DNA from: an uncultured Lachnospiraceae bacterium
Lineage (GTDB): Bacteria > Bacillota > Clostridia > Lachnospirales > Lachnospiraceae
Reading direction: 5' to 3'
DNA: 64,000 nucleotides
Assembly (NCBI GenBank): GCA_934292725.1
Contig: CAKQXY010000004.1
Coordinates: forward strand, 1-64,000
In this document: piece by piece, positions 25,774 through 33,154 of the stretch
Layout: every line of letters starts with the position of its first letter
How positions within the stretch are numbered: the stretch's first letter is position 1
Translations under genes and position numbers: made by a program
The notes under the pieces: model-generated
Told to the model about the DNA's origin: nothing
The model's input: only the letters and a program-made list of their open reading frames with translations
The model's database searches: none

Positions 25774-26004
25774 TTACAGAACTACTTTACAGTCTGGCTC
25801 TACCTTTGCAATGCACTTTACTGCTGCCTGCAGTACTTCATCAAACTGGCTGTCCTCAGCATCTAAAATCATCTTCTGTGTCATGAAGTTTACAGAAACT
25901 CTCTTTACACCAGGAAGCTTCTTGATTGCCTCCTCCATCTTTGCAGCGCAGTTTGCGCAGTCTAAATCCTCTAACTCAAATGTCTTTCTCATAATGTTTG
26001 CCAT
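25774..26004 (-). CDS. Stand-alone HMA metal-binding protein (76 aa)
   Basis: It is a single heavy-metal-associated domain with the CxxC site in LDCANCAAKMEEAI, preceded by FELED and followed by GVKRVSVNF and KMILDAE. The domain is normally the N-terminus of P1B ATPases. The start could also be at MRKTF, four residues later. It is the first gene of a two-gene operon with the ATPase and likely delivers metal to it. Confidence 0.88.
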   Translation of the reverse strand: MANIMRKTFELEDLDCANCAAKMEEAIKKLPGVKRVSVNFMTQKMILDAEDSQFDEVLQAAVKCIAKVEPDCKVVL

Positions 26005-26046
26005 CCTTTCTTTTTTTGTTTTGGCGTATTGTCTCGCTCTCTTTCA

Positions 26047-26064
26047 ATTAAACGTTTGTTTAAT
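26047..26064. promoter_or_regulatory. Palindromic operator upstream of the metal-export operon
   Basis: ATTAAAC, four bases and GTTTAAT form a perfect 7-bp inverted repeat about 45 bp upstream of the HMA gene. Its size and AT-rich form fit a metal-sensing ArsR/CopY-like or TetR-like repressor site. No regulator gene lies adjacent in the window, so the repressor is unidentified. Confidence 0.5.
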
Positions 26065-26142
26065 CGTTGACTTAAATATACCTTTTTTTGCGCCATATGT
26101 CAAGGGCTATTATTGAAATTTTTTCGCAATTATATTATGAAA

Positions 26143-26334
26143 GTTACAGTTCATGCGTCATGCTACGAAAGCCCTTCGGTGTAATGGTTTCGTCGCCGGA
26201 CCAAACTCCGCAGGTTCCTTTTATGTTCTTTCTTATTATACACTATTTTGAAAGACCTGCTCCAAGTGTCCGGCTCGTGAAATCCATTCACCTTAGGGCT
26301 TGGCCGCGATATTGGCTTATCCATGAACTGTAAC
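26143..26334. repeat. Family A MITE-like element, copy 2 (192 bp)
   Basis: Perfect ends GTTACAGTTCATG/CATGAACTGTAAC are present. The interior (GAAAGCCCTTCGGTGTAATG onwards) is almost identical to the copy at 32960-33151. Inside, CCTTCGGTG-type and GGTGAATGG-type segments give partial internal pairing. It sits between the metal operon and the recombinase gene, where no other gene is visible. Confidence 0.85.
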
Positions 26335-26442
26335 TTATGAAAACCATTACATCTTCGGGCTGAGTAAGATAAAGTAAACTATAACACGTTTATTTATGTG
26401 TTTTCATAATCTGATAAAAAGGGATTTAGAGGAGCTGTGCGG

Positions 26443-27405
26443 ATGGAGAAAAGGGCTGCTATTTACTGCCGTCTTTCCCGTGAAGATGACAATCTGGCTT
26501 GTGATGAAGTAAGTGAAAGCATTCAGAATCAGCAGAAGCTGCTTTGCGAATATGCGAAGAAAAATGGATTCTCTGTCTATTGTATGTATGTGGATGAAAA
26601 TTATTCTGGACTTGATAATACACGTCCTGCTTTTTGCCGCATGATTGAGGATGCTCGCTGTGGACGCTTTGACACGATTCTTTGCAAAAATCAGTCGCGT
26701 TTTACTAGGGATATGGAGACGGCTCAGTATTATTTAAATGAATTGTTTCCTCTTTGGCATGTCCGTCTTATTGGAATTTGTGACGGTGTTGATACAAATG
26801 ATATGAAAAATTTGCGGCTCCGACAGATAAATGGACTGATTAATGAATGGTACAGTGAGGATCTTTCCGATAATATTCGCCAGATTCTTCGCGATAAGAT
26901 GATGCGTGGCCAATTTATTGGCTCGTTTGCTTGTTATGGCTATACAAAGGATCCTGCCCATTTGCACAGCTTAATTCCTGATCCGCCTGCTGCCGCCGTT
27001 GTAAGGGAAATTTATCAGCTTTATCTTGATGGCCTTAGTCTTTCAAAAATCGCTGCTTTGCTCACTAAGAAGCAGGTTATGCCGCCATGCTTTTATAAGA
27101 TCCAGCAGGGCATTTTATTTCAGACGCCTTTTTCTAAAAATAAAATCACAGATGAAGCTGACGGCAAAATTCCAAAATGGTCTGCCTCAAGTGTGCGCCA
27201 TATTCTGACTAATCCCGTCTATACTGGTACACTTATTCAGGGAACTACAAAAAAGGAAAGTGCTAAGAGCAAAAAACGCATTAGGCTGTCAAGCACTGAA
27301 TGGATCATTTATCCTAATGCTCATCCTGCTTTGATCAGTGAGGATATGTTCTGCGAGGTTTCCTCACTATTACAGAAACGGCGAAAGAAAAATAAAAAAG
27401 TGTAA
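26443..27405 (+). CDS. Short serine site-specific recombinase (320 aa)
   Basis: The resolvase catalytic domain is at the N-terminus, with the nucleophilic serine in YCRLSREDDN and active-site arginines in KNQSRFTRDMETAQ. The recombinase domain follows (about 165-290), including WSASSVRHILTNPVYTG. Large serine recombinases usually continue with a zinc ribbon and coiled coil to about 500 residues; this one ends at about 320 with RRKKNKKV. GGAG 8 nt upstream supports the ATG at 26443, with GTG at 26437 as an alternative. No prophage genes adjoin it, so it may be a domesticated inversion or excision enzyme, or a remnant. Confidence 0.88.
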   Translation: MEKRAAIYCRLSREDDNLACDEVSESIQNQQKLLCEYAKKNGFSVYCMYVDENYSGLDNTRPAFCRMIEDARCGRFDTILCKNQSRFTRDMETAQYYLNELFPLWHVRLIGICDGVDTNDMKNLRLRQINGLINEWYSEDLSDNIRQILRDKMMRGQFIGSFACYGYTKDPAHLHSLIPDPPAAAVVREIYQLYLDGLSLSKIAALLTKKQVMPPCFYKIQQGILFQTPFSKNKITDEADGKIPKWSASSVRHILTNPVYTGTLIQGTTKKESAKSKKRIRLSSTEWIIYPNAHPALISEDMFCEVSSLLQKRRKKNKKV

Positions 27406-27461
27406 CTCCTTGAGACTATGACGCATAAGATACACTGTAAATGATTTTGGAGGTATCTCCT

Positions 27462-27689
27462 ATGAGTGATTTAGCAGCAACAAACTGCGGCGGATGCACA
27501 CAGACAACTACTTCTGGCGGATGCAATTGCATGTGGATCATCCTTATCCTGTTATTCTGTGGTGGATGGAATAACAATGATGGCTGCGGATGCGGCGGCG
27601 GCAATGGCTTCTTTAACAATGGAAACGGCTGTGGCTGTGATGCCCTGATCTGGATCCTGTTACTTAGCTGCTGTGGATGCGGCTTCTGA
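27462..27689 (+). CDS. Cys/Gly-rich microprotein, chorion-like HCB family (75 aa)
   Basis: GGAGG at about 27450 precedes the ATG at 27462. The protein has about 17 cysteines in motifs such as NCGGCTQ, GCNCMW, GCGCGGGNG and NGCGCD, alternating with two hydrophobic stretches (WIILILLFCGGW and LIWILLLSCCG). It resembles the small clostridial proteins annotated as chorion class high-cysteine HCB protein 13; function is unknown and a spore or envelope role is only a guess. It has its own terminator. Confidence 0.7.
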   Translation: MSDLAATNCGGCTQTTTSGGCNCMWIILILLFCGGWNNNDGCGCGGGNGFFNNGNGCGCDALIWILLLSCCGCGF

Positions 27690-27709
27690 TTATCATACCA
27701 TTGACATGA

Positions 27710-27738
27710 AAAAAGCCCTGGGCTCTGCCCGGGGCTTT
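27710..27738 (+). terminator. Hairpin terminator after the Cys-rich gene
   Basis: AAAGCCC and GGGCTTT enclose a second stem GGGC/GCCC; the downstream T-run is short. It lies just before a family C remnant. Confidence 0.65.
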
Positions 27739-27741
27739 CTA

Positions 27742-27776
27742 ATGATACCAACATACCTTTTGACTCTGGTATCATA
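27742..27776. repeat. Family C minimal element at dapB stop
   Basis: ATGATACC...GGTATCAT form an inverted repeat with TTTTGACTCTGG inside, i.e. the two element ends with almost no interior. It ends one base before the TAA of dapB (27777-27779). Confidence 0.65.
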
Positions 27777-28532
27777 TTATCCAATTACATCGCGCATGGT
27801 ATATACACCTGGCTCTTTTCCCTGCAGAAACTTTGCTGCCTGGACAGCGCCCTTTGCAAATACACCTCTGGAGAATGCCTGATGGTTCAGTTCGATTACC
27901 TCATCCTCTCCTGCGTAAATTACATCATGTACGCCTACGATGGTTCCGCCTCTGACTGCTGAGAATCCGATCTCCTTTGGATCTCTCTTCTCGCGTCTTT
28001 CGCTGCGGTCAAATACAAAATGATATTCACCATTTAATGATTTGTTTGCTGCGTTTCCGAGCATGATTGCTGTACCGCTTGGTGCATCAAGCTTGCGTCT
28101 GTGATGGCGCTCTACGATCTCGATATCAAATCCAGCGTCTGCAAGTACAGGTGTAATAAGCTCTACGATCTTTGCAAGTGTATTGATTCCAAGAGACATG
28201 TTGTAGGACTGTACAATCGGAATTGTTTTTCCTGCCTCCTGCACATGGGCAAGCTGCTCATCGGAAAGTCCTGTTGTTGCAAGAACTAGTGCAAGTCCTT
28301 TTTGTGCACACTGATCTAATACCATATCTGTGATTTTTGAAACGGTAAAATCAATCAGTGCATCTGCCTCTACATCACATGCTTTGATAGATTCAAATAC
28401 AGGAAATGGCGTATCAGCTGCCTGCGTGATATCAATTCCAGCCACTACCTGTGCCTGCTCATCCTGTGCAATGATATTAGCTAACATTTTGCCCATTGCA
28501 CCATTGCATCCGTTTAAAATAATACGTACCAT
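27777..28532 (-). CDS. dapB: 4-hydroxy-tetrahydrodipicolinate reductase (251 aa)
   Basis: It reduces the DapA product with NAD(P)H in lysine and diaminopimelate synthesis. The Rossmann motif is ILNGCNGAMGKML, the catalytic histidine pair and lysine are in VERHHRRKLDAPSGTA, and the C-terminal FARGVFAKGAV-type segment (SRGVFAKGAVQAAKF) is standard. Length is typical. It lies 28 bp after dapA and shares its lysine riboswitch. Confidence 0.97.
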   Translation of the reverse strand: MVRIILNGCNGAMGKMLANIIAQDEQAQVVAGIDITQAADTPFPVFESIKACDVEADALIDFTVSKITDMVLDQCAQKGLALVLATTGLSDEQLAHVQEAGKTIPIVQSYNMSLGINTLAKIVELITPVLADAGFDIEIVERHHRRKLDAPSGTAIMLGNAANKSLNGEYHFVFDRSERREKRDPKEIGFSAVRGGTIVGVHDVIYAGEDEVIELNHQAFSRGVFAKGAVQAAKFLQGKEPGVYTMRDVIG

Positions 28533-28560
28533 CGTTTGTTCCTCCGTCTTAAGATCAGTT

Positions 28561-29445
28561 TCAGATCAGCTTCATTGCTGCTAATTCTTTACGAAGCAGT
28601 TCCTTATGCTGCGGCTCCATCTCGCACAGAGGAGAACGCACTGCACCTGCATTCCATCCCATCATATTCAGTGCTTCTTTTACCGGAATAGGATTTACTT
28701 CACAGAAAAGTGCCTTATTTAAGTTCATAACAGACAGCTGAAGCTGACGGCTTAACTTTACATCACCGTTTAAGTAGCTCATAACCATATCATGTGTCAG
28801 CTTAGGCATTACATTTGATAAAACGGAGATGACACCAACACCGCCAAGTGACAGAAGCGGAACAACCTGATCGTCATTTCCAGAGTAGATATCGATGCAG
28901 CCGTCTGCAAGTGCGGCAAGCTCTGCTACCTGAGAGATGTTTCCGCTTGCTTCCTTGATTGCTACAATATTCTTTACATTCTTTGCCAATGTAACAGCAG
29001 TCTGCGGCAAAATGTTAACACCTGTACGTGACGGCACGTTGTACAGAATGATTGGCAGATCTACGCTGTTTGCAATTGCAGTATAATGCTGAATCAGACC
29101 CTTCTGTGTTGCCTTGTTATAATATGGTGTTACAAGAAGCAGCGCATCTGCACCGTTGTTCTGTGCATGTGTGGACAAACGAATTGCCTCTGCTGTGGAG
29201 TTTGATCCTGTACCTGCAATAACAGGAACTCTGCCTGCTGTATGCTCAACAGCAAACTTGATACATGCATCATGCTCATCATGAGTCAATGTGGAAGATT
29301 CACCTGTTGTTCCGCAGATGATGATCGCATCTGTTCCTCCAGCAATCTGGAAATCAATCATTCTTCCCAGTTCTTCAAAATTAACCTTGTCATCCTGTGT
29401 AAATGGAGTGACGATTGCAACTCCTGCTCCCTTAAATATTGACAT
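28561..29445 (-). CDS. dapA: 4-hydroxy-tetrahydrodipicolinate synthase (294 aa)
   Basis: It condenses pyruvate and aspartate semialdehyde. The Schiff-base lysine is in IVAIKEASGN, the catalytic tyrosine in VTPYYNKATQ, and the substrate motif is CGTTGESSTL. Start MSIFKGAGVAIVTPF at 29445 gives the normal family length; the frame upstream to 29487 is not DapA-like. It is the first gene of dapA-dapB and is controlled by the lysine riboswitch upstream. Confidence 0.97.
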   Translation of the reverse strand: MSIFKGAGVAIVTPFTQDDKVNFEELGRMIDFQIAGGTDAIIICGTTGESSTLTHDEHDACIKFAVEHTAGRVPVIAGTGSNSTAEAIRLSTHAQNNGADALLLVTPYYNKATQKGLIQHYTAIANSVDLPIILYNVPSRTGVNILPQTAVTLAKNVKNIVAIKEASGNISQVAELAALADGCIDIYSGNDDQVVPLLSLGGVGVISVLSNVMPKLTHDMVMSYLNGDVKLSRQLQLSVMNLNKALFCEVNPIPVKEALNMMGWNAGAVRSPLCEMEPQHKELLRKELAAMKLI

Positions 29446-29518
29446 ACTAATACCATCCTTTCTTGATTCAGGTAATACTCTATTCAAATGCAGCCACCAG
29501 AGTGTCTTGGGATTTCTC

Positions 29519-29744
29519 CAAAGAAAGAGCCGGTCACATGCGGCCGGCTCATAAGGTTTTCTTTTTCTATTTCCCTTAGTAGCTCCCCATCTGTGAACAG
29601 ATGACAGTCATATACCTATTCGATATATGCCCAAGAACAGCCTTTGCACAGCCATTCTTTCGGCGCCAATGCCTTTTAGCTGACTTCCCTTGCTCTTTGC
29701 CTGCATCCATCAGCCTACTTATCAGTAGCGCAACCTCTACCTTT
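29519..29744 (-). ncRNA. Lysine riboswitch (L box) with terminator, upstream of dapA
   Basis: On the minus strand the conserved core elements appear in order: GGTAGAGGTTGCGC at the 5' side, AAGTAG, GGGAAGTCAGC, a GGCGCCGAAAG block, TTCTTGGGC, GACTGTCATCTG and the closing GGGGAGCTACTA. These are the hallmarks of the lysine aptamer (about 29576-29744). A strong terminator GAGCCGG...CCGGCTC followed by T-rich sequence lies at 29519-29550. Lysine binding should favour termination before dapA. Confidence 0.92.
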
Positions 29745-29785
29745 TGTATGAATTTTCTTTAGTGTACATCAATTTTACAGTGCTG

Positions 29786-30421
29786 TCAACCCTTCTGCTC
29801 GACATATTCTAATTTACTTACGGAAACTTCATATGCGATTCGTTTCTCACTCTCAGTTTCGCTTATCTTTTTCATATACTCTCTGCTCTGGACACGGCCC
29901 CACACTCTAAGTCTGGTACCAACCTCAAAGGTTGATACATAGCGTGCATTTCGTCCCCATGCAATACATGGAATATAATCACTCTTGCTGTAAGGGCGGT
30001 TGACTGCTACCAGAAGATCTGCGATCTCACGTCCAAGCGGTGTCTTTCTATACACCGGCGGTTTACAGATGTATCCGTCAAGCATGATCTGATTTGTCTT
30101 CGTATAATCTGTAAATGCCTCCATGAAATGATATTCTCTGACAAACACAGAGAGTACAAGACGATTTCTCGTTCCCTCATGACGATTATAAGAACGAAAC
30201 TGTCCGATTGCTTCCATTGTGCGTCCTCTATAATCCTGATTGATATCAATAAGACGCTCTGAAATCATCACAGGGATCGTATCAGACTGATCGCTTAAGC
30301 GATTTACTGACAGCTCCATTATGTAAAAGCTCTCCCCAAAGACCTCATGGCTAAACTCAAACCCTGACACGACAACTCCAATGACACTGACTCTGTTATT
30401 TTCTGCGTTTCTTTCTGGCAT
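29786..30421 (-). CDS. SSB-like protein with two OB folds (211 aa)
   Basis: Two single-strand-binding-like OB folds are arranged in tandem: residues about 10-105 (RVSVIGVVVSGFEFSHEV...) and about 110-205 (QIMLDGYICKPPVYRKTP, ADLLVAVNR, YIPCIAWGRNARY, LRVWGRVQSREY). The second half is the more SSB/PriB-like. MPERN at 30421 is chosen because GGAGG lies 8 nt upstream. There is no acidic SSB tail. It is monocistronic, convergent with nothing, and likely a secondary SSB for recombination or competence; that is inference. Confidence 0.8.
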   Translation of the reverse strand: MPERNAENNRVSVIGVVVSGFEFSHEVFGESFYIMELSVNRLSDQSDTIPVMISERLIDINQDYRGRTMEAIGQFRSYNRHEGTRNRLVLSVFVREYHFMEAFTDYTKTNQIMLDGYICKPPVYRKTPLGREIADLLVAVNRPYSKSDYIPCIAWGRNARYVSTFEVGTRLRVWGRVQSREYMKKISETESEKRIAYEVSVSKLEYVEQKG

Positions 30422-30751
30422 TTTTGATTCCTCCTGCTTTTTATTCGCAGCTGCTGGTACCATAGCGGCTGCTGCATGTACTAGTTATTCTGCTAACTGG
30501 TTGTATATAACTTTTTTTGCAGCTAGTTATTTATATGTCTCAACACACGTACATTATAACGAAGTTGTTTTCAAAACGCACGGAAAATGCTTCGCAGGAT
30601 TCGCGGTCTGACCACTATCATTCGACAAAAAGCAGGCTTTTTTTCATCTTTTCTTTCCCAGTTTTTCGGATATTTTTCCTTTTTTCGACATATCTTTTGT
30701 TATTACGATGAAAATAGATATGCCTAACGAAAGACATTTGTGATGAAGAAC

Positions 30752-30791
30752 GCGAAAAGACGGGCTGATCGACTCAGTCCGCCTTTTTTCG
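30752..30791. terminator. Long hairpin downstream of leuCD
   Basis: GCGAAAA and TTTTCGC flank an inner stem GGGCTGA/TCAGTCC around TCGAC. With the poly-A/poly-T flanks it can act in either direction; on the minus strand it would end the leuC-leuD transcript after the family B repeat. The rest of 30422-30751 holds only a possible TATAAT box at 30553-30558 on the minus strand for the SSB-like gene; nothing else is recognised. Confidence 0.6.
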
Positions 30792-30808
30792 CTTTTGTTT
30801 AATTATTT

Positions 30809-30951
30809 GTAACTATTCAGAGCCATGCAAAATTGCTTTCTGTGAATGCTTGCATTCAGACAGAATAGCAATTTTATATGGCGAGGTAACCACATGAGCA
30901 AAATAGAAGCATCGAAGATGCGATTTTGCGAATGGGGTTCTGAATAGTTAC
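30809..30951. repeat. Family B MITE-like element, copy 2 (143 bp)
   Basis: It is nearly identical to the copy at 10890-11031 (a few substitutions and one extra base), with the same terminal GTAACTATTCAG/CTGAATAGTTAC and the same two internal hairpins. It begins 10 bp past the leuD stop. Confidence 0.85.
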
Positions 30952-30960
30952 GTTTTTTTA

Positions 30961-31449
30961 TTATTCTTTGTGATTGATGTAGTTAATCAAGCCGCCCTCA
31001 CTGATGATTTTCTGCATGAATGGCGGGAATGCCTGTCCCTGGAAGGTTTCTCCTGTTGTCTGGTCTGTAATGACACCAGTATTAAAATCAATATCTACCT
31101 GATCTCCTGCCTTGATCTTTTTGCTTGCCTCTGGACATTCAATAATCGGAAGACCAATGTTGATTGCGTTGCGGTAGAAAATTCTTGCGAAGGTCTCTGC
31201 TATTACACAGCTTACACCTGCTGCCTTGATTGCAATCGGTGCATGCTCTCTTGAGGAGCCGCATCCAAAGTTTTTATCTGCAACGATGATGTCACCCTTC
31301 TTTACATTTGAAACGAAATCCTTATCGATATCCTCCATGCAGTGCTTTGCCAGCTCTGCTGGATCTGATGAGTTTAAGTAACGTGCCGGAATGATTACAT
31401 CCGTATCCACGTTGTCGCCATATTTAAATACACATCCATTTGCTTTCAT
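30961..31449 (-). CDS. leuD: 3-isopropylmalate dehydratase small subunit (162 aa)
   Basis: It partners LeuC to isomerise 2- to 3-isopropylmalate in leucine synthesis. The swivel-domain motif is NFGCGSSREHAP, preceded by DNVDTDVIIPARYL. The length matches the clostridial short type. It is 68 bp downstream of leuC; leuA and leuB are not in the window. Homoaconitase-like specificity is possible but less likely. Confidence 0.94.
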   Translation of the reverse strand: MKANGCVFKYGDNVDTDVIIPARYLNSSDPAELAKHCMEDIDKDFVSNVKKGDIIVADKNFGCGSSREHAPIAIKAAGVSCVIAETFARIFYRNAINIGLPIIECPEASKKIKAGDQVDIDFNTGVITDQTTGETFQGQAFPPFMQKIISEGGLINYINHKE

Positions 31450-31517
31450 ATCTTCTTTACCATACCTTTCTGAATCGCCTGACCAGCTGTTTTTATGTCA
31501 CAGTCCGCGAGACTTCT

Positions 31518-32780
31518 TTATAAAACGTCCTTTGGTCCGGAGATTTTTCCGGTTACAGCACTTGCTGCTGCAACATATGGACTTGCCAGATATACTTCGC
31601 TTGTTACATCGCCCATACGTCCTACAAAGTTACGGTTTGTGGTAGAAACGCATCTTTCATGCGCAGCCAGAATACCCATGTATCCGCCAAGACATGGTCC
31701 ACATGTCGGTGTGCTGACAACAGCCCCTGCCTGAATGAAAGTTTGAACAAGTCCTTCTTCGATTGCCTGAAGATAGATTGCCTGTGTTGCCGGAATTACG
31801 ATGCAGCGAAGGCCTTTCTTTACCTTTCTGCCCTTTAAAATCTCTGCTGCCGCACGCAGATCTTCGATACGGCCATTTGTACATGAACCGATTACAACCT
31901 GATCAATTGCGATATCGCCCACCTCATCGATAGTATGAGTGTTCTCTGGCAGATGTGGGAAGGATACTGTTGGCTTTAAGCTGCTAAGATCAATAGTATA
32001 TGTTGCTGTATACTCAGCATCCTCATCTGCCTCGTAAACCTTATATTCCTTTGTGGAATGCTCCTTCATATAGGCGATAGTCTTCTCGTCTACCGGGAAG
32101 ATACCATTCTTTCCGCCTGCCTCAATTGCCATATTTGCAATGCAAAGACGATCATCCATTGAAAGATAAGAAATACCGTCTCCTGTAAATTCCATAGACT
32201 GATACAGTGCTCCGTCAACACCGATCATTCCAATAATATGTAAGATAACATCCTTGCCAGTTACATACTCAGCTGGCTTTCCAGTAAGTACAAATTTGAT
32301 TGCGGATGGTACCTTAAACCATGCCTTTCCTGTTGCCATACCTGCTGCCATATCTGTACTTCCCACACCAGTGGAGAATGCGCCAAGCGCACCATATGTA
32401 CAAGTATGTGAATCAGCACCAATTACAACGTCTCCTGCAACTACAAGTCCTTTTTCAGGAAGAAGTGCATGTTCAATTCCCATCTCTCCTACATCAAAGA
32501 AATTTGTGATTTCGTTGCAGCCTGCAAATTCTCTTACACACTTACAATGCTCGGCAGACTTGATATCCTTATTCGGAACAAAATGATCGAGTACTAGTGC
32601 AATCTTGTCCTTATCAAATACTCCCTTTTTATCAAAGCGCTCCATCTCGTGGATCGCTACCGGAGAGGTAATGTCATTGCCTAAAACAAGGCTCAGATCT
32701 GCCTCAATCAGCTGTCCGGCCTTTACCTCTGACAGCCCTGCTGCTGCAGCCAGAATTTTTTGCGTCATCGTCATACCCAT
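31518..32780 (-). CDS. leuC: 3-isopropylmalate dehydratase large subunit (420 aa)
   Basis: This is an aconitase-family Fe-S subunit. The cluster cysteines are in VIGSCTNGRIEDL and TCGPCLGGYMG, and GADSHTCTYGALGAF is the substrate motif. Start MGMTMTQKI at 32780 has GGAGG 8 nt upstream and gives the usual clostridial length; the frame to 32831 adds unrelated residues. It heads leuC-leuD, preceded by a leader hairpin. Confidence 0.95.
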   Translation of the reverse strand: MGMTMTQKILAAAAGLSEVKAGQLIEADLSLVLGNDITSPVAIHEMERFDKKGVFDKDKIALVLDHFVPNKDIKSAEHCKCVREFAGCNEITNFFDVGEMGIEHALLPEKGLVVAGDVVIGADSHTCTYGALGAFSTGVGSTDMAAGMATGKAWFKVPSAIKFVLTGKPAEYVTGKDVILHIIGMIGVDGALYQSMEFTGDGISYLSMDDRLCIANMAIEAGGKNGIFPVDEKTIAYMKEHSTKEYKVYEADEDAEYTATYTIDLSSLKPTVSFPHLPENTHTIDEVGDIAIDQVVIGSCTNGRIEDLRAAAEILKGRKVKKGLRCIVIPATQAIYLQAIEEGLVQTFIQAGAVVSTPTCGPCLGGYMGILAAHERCVSTTNRNFVGRMGDVTSEVYLASPYVAAASAVTGKISGPKDVL

Positions 32781-32847
32781 AATCGAGTCCTCCTGCTTGT
32801 AAATACCTGCTTTTGCTGTGCCAAATTGCACACAAAATTTTAAAATC

Positions 32848-32871
32848 AGGCAGCTGCATGCGCAACTGCCT
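32848..32871 (-). promoter_or_regulatory. Leader hairpin upstream of leuC (possible attenuator)
   Basis: AGGCAGTTGC and GCAGCTGCCT (10 bp, one G-U) close a GCAT tetraloop and are followed on the minus strand by GATTTTAAAATTTT. It may be a weak attenuator, but no leucine-rich leader peptide or T-box is visible. Confidence 0.45.
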
Positions 32872-32959
32872 AATTTCCTGCATTATTCTTATTCTACTGG
32901 ATAATAAAAAGTTCGTCAATGATTTTTCTTTTTCTTTTATATGTGTATATTTATTCGGA

Positions 32960-33151
32960 TTACTGTTCACGCGTCATGTTACGAAAGCCCTTCGGTGTAA
33001 TGGTTTCGTCGCCGGACCAAACTCCGCAGGTTCCTTTTATGTTTTTTCTTATTATACATTACTTTGAAAGACCTGCTCCAAGTGTCCGGCTCGTGAAAGC
33101 CATTCACCTTCGGGCTATGCTGTAAATATTAGTCGTTGCGTGAACTGTAAC
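32960..33151. repeat. Family A MITE-like element, copy 3 (192 bp)
   Basis: The ends are TTACTGTTCACG and CGTGAACTGTAAC. The interior is almost identical to copy 2 (26143-26334) and differs mainly near the right end. It sits between the DUF4340 gene stop and the leuC leader. Confidence 0.85.
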
Positions 33152-33154
33152 TAA

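Noticed and set aside
26088..26333. Frame of about 80 residues shared by the family A copies at 26143 and 32960
   Set aside because: The peptide similarity simply follows from near-identical DNA. The frame crosses the inverted-repeat ends, has no ribosome binding site and is absent from the other copies.
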